Assembly (NCBI GenBank): GCA_002353525.1
Contig: DEJV01000061.1
Span: forward strand, 225-12,156
Direction of reading: 5' to 3'
From: Prevotella sp. UBA2739
GTDB taxonomy: Bacteria > Bacteroidota > Bacteroidia > Bacteroidales > Bacteroidaceae
Length of the DNA: 11,932 nt
Below are positions 7,014 through 11,932 of the stretch, piece after piece; positions within the stretch are counted from its first letter, which is position 1; each line of letters opens with the position of its first letter. Under the pieces are notes generated by a model. It ran no database searches. It had not been told where the DNA came from and saw nothing but the letters and a program-made list of their open reading frames with translations. The position numbers and the translations under genes are program-made.

Positions 7014-7973
7014 TTATTTGTCGGGCCCCCACTGGCGGTAGCGAATCCATACGTGCAGCCATGCACGGGCGATGGAGTCGACGGCATCGGTCATGAGTTT
7101 GGTGCTGTACTCATCGAAGCGCCCGGCCTGTGGCATCTTCTTGTATTCGGTCCATCCGGTGTCGGCAAAATCTTTCGGGAACATCTGGTAGGCCAGCAGA
7201 TAGGAGTATTCGGTGACGGCGCTCATATAGTCCCATGTGCTGTAGTCGCTTTGTCCCCAGCCATAGACGAAGGGGCGCGAGAGAATCTTCTCCTCCACCT
7301 GTTGCATCAGACTGTTCATCTTCTCGGTCTTCAGCGGATAGCCGTCGGGATCGTAGAAGAAACGATTGTTGTCGGTGTCGATATGATACGACTTTTTCAC
7401 GGCATTTTCCCATTGACTCTCCACGGCAGCATGAATCTTGGGCAGCGAGCGGTCGTCGCAATGCAGGGGCATGTGGGCGTCGGCAATGTAGTGGCTCATG
7501 ATGAAGAATCGCATGGCCATGTGGGTGGACGATGGGGCGATGGGGTTGCCTTTCTCCTCGCGATATTGAATCTTGAAGTTGTCGACGATGGTGTGCGCCA
7601 TGGCATCGCAGCGGTCGCAGAGGTTGCCTTTGGTGATGTTGAACGGGCGCCCGTAGAGTGGTGATTCGCTCATCATGAGGTTGCGAATCTCCATGGTCTC
7701 GGGCAGGAGCTTGAACGAGCGCGGCTCGTTGCTGTATTCGTCGGGTGTATACTTCACGCCGTGGCTCAGTCCCTGGTCGGCAAACACCTCGTCGGGATAC
7801 CAGGCGCCTTGCACCACGAAATCGCGGTAGTTTTTGAACCAGCGTACGAGGCTTTTGGCAAAGCGCGCCACCTCGACTTCAGATTTTCCACTGCCCACAG
7901 TCTCGGGCAATGCGGCTTGGTCGAGCCGCTTCATGGCCATAAAGGCCAGCCACGCATGAGTGTACTTTTTCAT
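7014..7973 (-). CDS. Zinc-dependent phospholipase C / S1-P1 nuclease superfamily protein
   Basis: 319 residues. The central segment, HYIADAHMPLH followed by IHAAVESQWE, matches the HxxxDxxxPxH...H..E zinc signature of the phospholipase C/S1-P1 nuclease fold: His161, Asp165, His171, His181, Glu185. Earlier candidate ligands are His6 (YTHAW), Asp61 (WYPDE), His71 (LSHGV) and His127 (MAHT), in the order expected for a three-metal site. These enzymes cleave phosphodiesters of phospholipids or nucleic acids; which one cannot be told here. No convincing signal peptide follows the chosen start, which is unusual because characterised relatives are secreted. I chose ATG 7973 because the frame's upstream ATG (8012) sits at the predicted transcription start and adds an unlikely N-terminus. 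It stops 81 nt before the thioesterase start. Confidence 0.8.
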   Translation of the reverse strand: MKKYTHAWLAFMAMKRLDQAALPETVGSGKSEVEVARFAKSLVRWFKNYRDFVVQGAWYPDEVFADQGLSHGVKYTPDEYSNEPRSFKLLPETMEIRNLMMSESPLYGRPFNITKGNLCDRCDAMAHTIVDNFKIQYREEKGNPIAPSSTHMAMRFFIMSHYIADAHMPLHCDDRSLPKIHAAVESQWENAVKKSYHIDTDNNRFFYDPDGYPLKTEKMNSLMQQVEEKILSRPFVYGWGQSDYSTWDYMSAVTEYSYLLAYQMFPKDFADTGWTEYKKMPQAGRFDEYSTKLMTDAVDSIARAWLHVWIRYRQWGPDK

Positions 7974-8014
7974 CTTTTCATCTTGTTTTGGTTCGACAAA
8001 AGATATTACCACTG

Positions 8015-8022
8015 CAAATATA
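8015..8022 (-). promoter_or_regulatory. Bacteroidota -7 element (TATATTTG) of the PLC-like gene
   Basis: Read on the minus strand, 8022-8015 is TATATTTG, an exact TAnnTTTG. The -33 part is weak (TCTG at about 8041-8044, spacer 18). The predicted start near 8009 gives a leader of about 36 nt before ATG 7973. Confidence 0.55.
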
Positions 8023-8118
8023 CAAAAATAATTGGTAGCTCAGAATCTTTTCCTGAGGATTTTTGACGAAAAAAGTAGCAAAGTGTCAAACTTGTTGATG
8101 GACAGTCCGTTAACGTCG

Positions 8119-8151
8119 TGATACTTTATGAGAAAGTAGCGTAAAGTATCA
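8119..8151. repeat. Perfect 10-bp inverted repeat, 13-nt loop
   Basis: TGATACTTTA (8119-8128) and TAAAGTATCA (8142-8151) are exact reverse complements around 13 nt. The stem is AT-rich with no U-tract beside it, so it is not a classic terminator; it may be a weak 3-prime hairpin or an operator-like site between the DUF3089 and PLC-like genes. Confidence 0.6.
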
Positions 8152-8169
8152 TAAAAGCATCATAAAAGC
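8148..8169. repeat. 11-bp tandem duplication
   Basis: ATCATAAAAGC occurs at 8148-8158 and again, identically and without a gap, at 8159-8169. It overlaps the end of the inverted repeat before it. The 11-bp period is half the 22-bp period of the arrays downstream in the same gap. Confidence 0.7.
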
Positions 8170-8211
8170 CGATTTCTTGATTCTAAAGAGCAACTCTACG
8201 GTTCCAGAAGG

Positions 8212-8299
8212 CATATTTACGGTACGCAAACGACATGTTTACGCATCGTAAATGGCATATTTAGGGATTGCAAAAAGCCTATTTGCAGGTCCCCAAAAT
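8212..8299. repeat. Degenerate 22-bp tandem array (4 copies) of palindromic units
   Basis: Four head-to-tail units at 8212-8233, 8234-8255, 8256-8277 and 8278-8299. The core is CATnTTTA, a variable centre, then a G/C-AAA arm. Each of the first three matches its neighbours at about two thirds of positions; the last is more diverged. Each unit holds an imperfect palindrome centred at 8223, 8245, 8267 and 8289; in the second it is perfect (TTTACG CAT CGTAAA, 8238-8252). No coding frame or spacer sequence is present, so this is not a CRISPR. Confidence 0.65.
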
Positions 8300-8314
8300 T
8301 TGTAACCGTTACAA
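8300..8314. repeat. Perfect 7-1-7 palindrome
   Basis: TTGTAAC C GTTACAA is an exact inverted repeat around one base. It lies between the two 22-bp-period blocks and overlaps the first unit of the second. The layout suits a dimeric regulator's operator, but no bound protein can be named. Confidence 0.6.
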
Positions 8315-8377
8315 CTACCACTTAGGTTACTTGCAACTACCACTTAGGTTACTTGCAACTGCCACTTTGGTTGGTCT
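8312..8377. repeat. 22-bp tandem array, two identical copies and one diverged
   Basis: Units 8312-8333 and 8334-8355 are identical (they begin CAACTACCACTTAGG and end TTACTTG); 8356-8377 matches at 16 of 22 positions. Across each junction lies an imperfect palindrome centred on TTGCAA. The unit differs from the array at 8212-8299 but has the same period. Confidence 0.85.
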
Positions 8378-8384
8378 TAATTCA

Positions 8385-8433
8385 ATTGATAATTGACAAT
8401 TGATAATTGATAATTGATTATTGACAATTGATA
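8385..8433. repeat. Seven-copy heptamer array (ATTGAYW)
   Basis: Seven contiguous 7-bp units fill 8385-8433: ATTGATA, ATTGACA, ATTGATA, ATTGATA, ATTGATT, ATTGACA, ATTGATA. The array ends one base before the stop codon of the DUF3089 gene (TGA, 8437-8435 on the minus strand). It is AT-rich, contains CAATTG palindromes and would be expected to vary in copy number. Confidence 0.9.
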
Positions 8434-8434
8434 A

Positions 8435-9409
8435 TCACTTTTGCAGGAAGAGGGTAGTGCGGTGTGCGATGTTCTCGCGCAGTTGGTCGCGGTAGAGCCA
8501 TATCTCCCGTGAATGGTAACAACCCTCTTTGCCAATGAGAGGCAGCACATAGTCGGTGGCCGTAAACCCATCGACAAGCAGAAATCCCGTCTGCGTGTCG
8601 AGACGTATGGTCATGGTGTCTTTCTTCTGCTCGCTGACGGGCAGCAGGGGAGAGGGCTCTGTTGCCAGCACGGCAGGCTCGGCATCAGTGCGCCAGTTGA
8701 CGGGGTTGATGGCCACATGACTGCCTCCCCAGATGGCACAGTTGGCATCGCGCACAGAGTTGTAGCAGATGGTGACGCCGGTGTCGCTGGCTCCCTGTGC
8801 CGCCTTGATGTGACCATTTTGCTGGAGCATATCCTCAGAGATGCTTGTTCCGAGGGCATAGGCGGCAATCATGCGCTTGAAAGTCTTGTCGTCCATCTCT
8901 TTCATTAACTCGAGCATGATGAGGGCTCCCTGGCTGAAACCAGCAAGGACAAAGGGGCGGCCGTTGTTCAGATGTTCCAGATAGTAGTGGAACGCGCTCC
9001 GCACATCGTCGATGGCTACGGGCAGTCTGTCTTGGAGGATTGAATCGTTGGTGAAGCTCTGCAGCGAGCACTGCCTGTAATAGGGCGAAAAGTAGTTCAA
9101 GCGTCCGCTGATGAGCGTATCTACGCCTAGCATCTCAGCATACAGCGGGCCACGCAGACTGTCGTTATAGGTGTCGGCATGATAGTAGGTGGTACCGTCG
9201 AGCGAATAGTCGCCCGTCTCGGTGGAAATGATGTAGAACACGTCGGCCTCGGCATGGCGGTCGGCGATATACCATTGTGTGGTGTCGGCATATTCGGGAG
9301 CCTTAGGCAAAGCTCCGCTGAACGTCTGTGACCTTTTGTTTTCGTGGCATTGAACGGTCAGGAGCACCAATGCCAAGCATGCTGTAAGATGAACTATTTT
9401 CCTCATCAT
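8435..9409 (-). CDS. DUF3089-family alpha/beta hydrolase, putative lipoprotein
   Basis: 324 residues. Residues 1-20 look like a lipoprotein signal peptide: basic start (MMRK), hydrophobic core (HLTACLALVLL) and a lipobox-like LTVQC with Cys21. Gln at -1 is not the classic residue, but Bacteroidota lipoboxes are permissive. The mature protein begins in DUF3089 style (WYIADRHAEADVFYI, then STETGDY) and has the nucleophile elbow GFSQG with Ser159, so it has an alpha/beta-hydrolase fold; the family's substrate is unknown. Its likely place is the cell envelope. The start is MM at 9409 or 9406. It begins 17 nt after the co-chaperone stop, so the two are probably co-transcribed. The stop codon abuts the heptamer array. 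Confidence 0.88.
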   Translation of the reverse strand: MMRKIVHLTACLALVLLTVQCHENKRSQTFSGALPKAPEYADTTQWYIADRHAEADVFYIISTETGDYSLDGTTYYHADTYNDSLRGPLYAEMLGVDTLISGRLNYFSPYYRQCSLQSFTNDSILQDRLPVAIDDVRSAFHYYLEHLNNGRPFVLAGFSQGALIMLELMKEMDDKTFKRMIAAYALGTSISEDMLQQNGHIKAAQGASDTGVTICYNSVRDANCAIWGGSHVAINPVNWRTDAEPAVLATEPSPLLPVSEQKKDTMTIRLDTQTGFLLVDGFTATDYVLPLIGKEGCYHSREIWLYRDQLRENIAHRTTLFLQK

Positions 9410-9426
9410 GGTGTCGTTTTTGCGAT

Positions 9427-10308
9427 TTACAGGCCACGGGCCTTGTAGATGCGGTCTTTGGCCTCGTTGATTTCCTGGAACTTCTTCTCGGCAGCTTTCT
9501 TCACGTCGTCGCCAAGAGTGGCCACACGGTCGGGATGGTGCTTCAGCGCCATCTTGCGGTAGGCGGCTTTCACCTCGTCGTCGGTAGCGTCTTTACTGAT
9601 TCCCAGCACTTTATAGGCGTCGTCGAGACTCCCCTTCGATGCGTTTCGCAGATTGAGCATCGAGTCGAGGTCTTCTTGCGACATCTGCATGTATTGTGTG
9701 ACCTCCTTCAGGGCGTTGATTTCCTCGGTAGCCACGTGTCCGTCGGCCTGTGCGATGAGCACCAGGAAGTTGAGTAACTGCAGCCGCTGACTGTAGTCCA
9801 TGTTCTGGGCAATCTGCTGGCAGCTCTTGCGGATGGTTTCCTTGAATGCATAGGGATTCCGGGCATTCTGTCGTTTCTGCTCGTCGAACAGTTTACGCAG
9901 AATTTCCTCGCCCTCGACGGCCCCTCCGTTGCCGAAGTTTGTGCGCAAGAACTGTCGTACAAGTTCCATCTCGGAGTGCATAATCTTGCCGTCTGCCCGT
10001 ATGATATACGATGCCAGCACCAGCAGCGAGAAGATGAACGAGTTGCGCTGCCCCTCGTACTGCCGTTGCTGGTATTGCTGATAGCGCTGTTGCTGATACT
10101 GCCGGTATTGGTCGTAGTGTGAGCGCGAGTATTGCTGATCGCTATGGGTTTGCTCGTAATTGTCCTCCCACTGCCTCGATTCGGGCGTGTTGACAGCGTC
10201 GGCCATCGAATCGAACAAAGAACCGAAAATCACTCCAGCCAGCGCACCCAGTGGGCCGCCGGTGATGAAGCCTAAGAATCCTCCTATCAGTTTGCCTGCT
10301 ATTGCCAT
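9427..10308 (-). CDS. DjlA-like co-chaperone: TerB-like domain plus C-terminal J domain
   Basis: 293 residues. A glycine-rich hydrophobic segment at about 5-32 (GKLIGGFLGFITGG onward) resembles the single N-terminal membrane helix of DjlA. Next comes a Gln/Tyr/Arg-rich linker (about 49-86), then a TerB-like helical domain (about 88-205, with ADGKI and ADGHV, the two-fold acidic loop pattern) and a J domain (about 229-293) with the HPD motif at 258-260 in ALKHHPDR. The J domain would stimulate a DnaK-type Hsp70 at the inner membrane. The domain order matches DjlA, but overall identity to the enteric protein is not obvious, so I give no symbol. It starts 68 nt downstream of the HsdR-N gene stop without a convincing promoter; TATCATTTG near 10352-10360 on the minus strand has one base too many. 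Confidence 0.92.
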   Translation of the reverse strand: MAIAGKLIGGFLGFITGGPLGALAGVIFGSLFDSMADAVNTPESRQWEDNYEQTHSDQQYSRSHYDQYRQYQQQRYQQYQQRQYEGQRNSFIFSLLVLASYIIRADGKIMHSEMELVRQFLRTNFGNGGAVEGEEILRKLFDEQKRQNARNPYAFKETIRKSCQQIAQNMDYSQRLQLLNFLVLIAQADGHVATEEINALKEVTQYMQMSQEDLDSMLNLRNASKGSLDDAYKVLGISKDATDDEVKAAYRKMALKHHPDRVATLGDDVKKAAEKKFQEINEAKDRIYKARGL

Positions 10309-10376
10309 AATCTCATGAAATGAATAATGTTATAAATTTTTAGGTGACATGCAAATGATATGCCAAATGAATGATG

Positions 10377-10826
10377 TTAAATATTTTGATATGTTGGAAT
10401 GTCCTCAAGAAATAAATATTTTTGATTGTCATAATCCATCTTGCAACAATAGTGTTGCAGTCCGTTGCTCACTACCAGATAATCGACGTGCAACAGCAGA
10501 TTGTAGACGCTGATCTGGTCGAAAACATGCTGGCTAAGCGTCACGGTAGGGGCCTTATACTCGATGATCATGCGGGGCTGCAACACCTTATTATATAATA
10601 TACTGTCGCAGCGCAGCCGTTTGTCGCCCACTCGCAGCTCCACCTCGTTGGCGAGCAGCGTCTGGGGATAGCCTTTCTGATGGATGAGGAAATGCACAAA
10701 GTGCTGCCTGACCCATTCTTCGGGAGTGAGGGCCACATACTTCCGGCGCAGGATGTCGAAAATTTTCGGTTTTTCTGGTGTCCCCGAAAGTTTTATTTCG
10801 AAAGATGGTAGGTTTAATCGATTCAT
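10377..10826 (-). CDS. Stand-alone HsdR N-terminal-domain protein (PD-(D/E)xK nuclease fold)
   Basis: 149 residues corresponding only to the N-terminal nuclease domain of type I restriction R subunits. The PD-(D/E)xK signature is visible as Asp74 (RLRCDSILYN), Glu89-Tyr-Lys91 (MIIEYKAP) and the following QxxxY-like FDQISVYN (Gln104, Tyr108). There is no helicase/translocase domain, and no hsdM or hsdS gene nearby, so it is not part of a working restriction system here. It is expressed from its own strong-looking promoter, divergent from holA. As I recall, a gene of this kind sits beside holA in other Bacteroidota, which suggests a conserved housekeeping or DNA-repair role rather than defence; that is inference. 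It is complete at this length for the stand-alone family. Confidence 0.85.
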   Translation of the reverse strand: MNRLNLPSFEIKLSGTPEKPKIFDILRRKYVALTPEEWVRQHFVHFLIHQKGYPQTLLANEVELRVGDKRLRCDSILYNKVLQPRMIIEYKAPTVTLSQHVFDQISVYNLLLHVDYLVVSNGLQHYCCKMDYDNQKYLFLEDIPTYQNI

Positions 10827-10831
10827 TTTTG

Positions 10832-10839
10832 TATCTTTG
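10832..10839 (+). promoter_or_regulatory. Bacteroidota -7 element (TATCTTTG) toward holA
   Basis: An exact TAnnTTTG on the plus strand; I see no good -33 TTG about 20 bp upstream. The predicted start near 10845 would give a leader of about 105 nt to ATG 10950, or 15 nt to an in-frame ATG at 10860. It forms an inverted pair with the minus-strand element at 10852-10859. Confidence 0.5.
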
Positions 10840-10851
10840 CAATCTCAAATG

Positions 10852-10882
10852 CAAAGGTAATGCAATTTGGGCGGAGAACAAA
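10852..10882 (-). promoter_or_regulatory. Bacteroidota promoter of the HsdR-N gene (TTTG, 19 bp, TACCTTTG)
   Basis: On the minus strand TTTG (10882-10879) is followed, after 19 bp, by TACCTTTG (10859-10852), a full match to both consensus elements. The predicted start near 10846 leaves about 20 nt before ATG 10826. Confidence 0.7.
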
Positions 10883-10949
10883 ATGTGAACATCATTTTTT
10901 CACGACCAGAGGTGCATATCCCAAGCAAAAAAGGCAGAAAACTCATATC

Positions 10950-11932
10950 ATGGTAGAAAAGAAAACCGTCTCTTTCGACAGTATCATGCGTGATTTGAAG
11001 GCACGTAGGTTCTCACCTATTTATATATTAATGGGTGAGGAGGCTTATTATATAGACCAGATTGCGGGCTATATTGCCGATCATGCGCTGGCTCCTGAGG
11101 AGCGTGACTTCAACCAGACGGTGGTTTTCGGTGCCGACACCAATGCTGTTCAGCTGGCAGATATGGCCCGCCGCTATCCGATGATGGCCGAATATCAGGT
11201 GATTATTGTGAAGGAGGCGCAGAACATACGCAACTGGGATGCCCTGGACAAGTATGTAGAGAAACCTGTGGCATCAACCATTCTTGTGATTTGCCACAAA
11301 AATGGAACCATTGACAGGCGAAAAAAGTTTGTGGCTAAGGCCGAGGCGGTGGGTGTTGTCTTCGAGAGCAAAAAGAAACGCGACTACGAACTGCCATCGT
11401 TCATCGAAAATTATCTGAAGATGAGAGGTGCCACCATCGATGGTAAGTCGGCGCAGATGATTGCCGACCACATTGGTGCTGACCTGAGCCGACTGACCAG
11501 CGAGTTGGACAAGGTGCTGCTGTCGCTGCCTGAAACCGACAAACGGGTGACTCCCGAGGTGGTGGAGGAGCAGATAGGGGTGAGCAAGGATTTCAATGCC
11601 TTTGAACTGCGAAACGCCATCGTTGCGCGCAATGTTTTCAAGGCGAATCAGATAATCAAATATTTTGACGAAAATCCGAAGGCTGGCAGTATCTACTCAT
11701 TTCTCCCGTTGCTCTTCAGTTATTTCCAGAATCTAATGATCGCTTATTATGCACCCAATAACAAGAGTCAGGAGGGGGTTGCAGAGTGGTTGGAACTGAG
11801 ATCGGCATGGGCTGCCAAAGAGTATATGACGGGTATGCGAAACTACTCTGGCATGAAGACGATGCAGATTATCTCAAAGATACGCGAAATAGATGCGAAA
11901 AGTAAGGGCCTGGACAACCCAAATACCCCTCC
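10950..11932 (+). CDS. holA: DNA polymerase III delta subunit (HolA), cut by the right window edge
   Basis: 327 codons are open with no stop before the window ends. The family is usually about 340 residues, so only a short tail is missing. Delta is the clamp-loader subunit that opens the beta sliding clamp. Typical features are FDSIMRDLKARRFSPIYILM followed by GEEAYYIDQI at the start, RRYPMMAEYQVIIVKEAQN (about 70-88, the conserved strand-turn of the first AAA+-like domain), then domain II around the DHIGADLSRLTSELDKVL stretch and the KDFNAFELRNAI motif before the C-terminal collar. It lacks a Walker A motif, as delta normally does. I chose ATG 10950 on family alignment. An in-frame ATG at 10860 would add 30 residues (MQFGRRTKCEHHFF...) that do not look like the family, although it would give a 15-nt leader. 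Confidence 0.92.
   Translation, partial: MVEKKTVSFDSIMRDLKARRFSPIYILMGEEAYYIDQIAGYIADHALAPEERDFNQTVVFGADTNAVQLADMARRYPMMAEYQVIIVKEAQNIRNWDALDKYVEKPVASTILVICHKNGTIDRRKKFVAKAEAVGVVFESKKKRDYELPSFIENYLKMRGATIDGKSAQMIADHIGADLSRLTSELDKVLLSLPETDKRVTPEVVEEQIGVSKDFNAFELRNAIVARNVFKANQIIKYFDENPKAGSIYSFLPLLFSYFQNLMIAYYAPNNKSQEGVAEWLELRSAWAAKEYMTGMRNYSGMKTMQIISKIREIDAKSKGLDNPNTP

Noticed and set aside
6984..7664. 226-codon plus-strand open frame across the PLC-like gene and its downstream gap
   Set aside because: It lies antisense to a gene with a zinc signature; the composition is typical of a shadow frame.
8212..8377. Possible CRISPR array
   Set aside because: Units are head-to-tail with no unique spacers and the period is only 22 bp; no cas genes are present.
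10377..10826. Type I restriction-modification system
   Set aside because: Only the R-subunit N-terminal domain is present; there is no motor, methyltransferase or specificity gene in the window.

Overview
The window looks like ordinary chromosome from a member of the Bacteroidota, most likely a Prevotella-like Bacteroidales. The evidence is: (i) several genes are preceded by the Bacteroidota-type -7 promoter element TAnnTTTG and lack strong Shine-Dalgarno sequences; (ii) protein families and gene pairs typical of that group, such as the Nif3-like/zinc-ribbon pair, a FatA-type acyl-ACP thioesterase and a DUF3089 lipoprotein; (iii) AT-rich repeat-laden intergenic regions between genes of roughly even base composition. 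The genus is an inference.

Layout, left to right. Positions 1-469 hold no confidently called gene. On the plus strand follow a Nif3/DUF34 metal protein (499-1290), a coiled-coil zinc-ribbon protein (1328-2164), a long hairpin terminator (2201-2241) and an AldA-like lactaldehyde dehydrogenase (2294-3733) whose promoter lies inside that terminator. The minus strand then carries a compact five-gene run read from 6932 down to 3744: acyl-ACP thioesterase, PHP-family phosphoesterase, a 156-residue protein of unknown family, a chloramphenicol-acetyltransferase-like O-acetyltransferase broken by a one-base frameshift, and a Vsr mismatch endonuclease. Its last gene converges on aldA with 10 nt between the stop codons. 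Upstream of that run, also on the minus strand, is a zinc-dependent phospholipase C/S1-P1-like protein (7014-7973).

Positions 8023-8434 are non-coding and full of short-period repeats: an inverted repeat, an 11-bp duplication, two blocks with a 22-bp period and an array of seven heptamers that ends one base before a stop codon. Further right, on the minus strand, lie a DUF3089 alpha/beta-hydrolase lipoprotein, a TerB/J-domain (DjlA-like) co-chaperone and a stand-alone HsdR-N-type nuclease-fold protein. Diverging from these on the plus strand is the start of holA (DNA polymerase III delta), which runs off the right edge. The HsdR-N gene and holA appear to share a symmetric two-way promoter.

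Most genes are housekeeping or general metabolism: DNA replication and repair, lipid release, aldehyde oxidation, chaperone work. I see no phage, transposon, CRISPR array, complete restriction system or biosynthetic cluster. The points most worth a second look are the frameshifted acetyltransferase, the Vsr with an inserted loop and no visible partner methyltransferase, the 22-bp-period palindromic arrays and the symmetric promoter.
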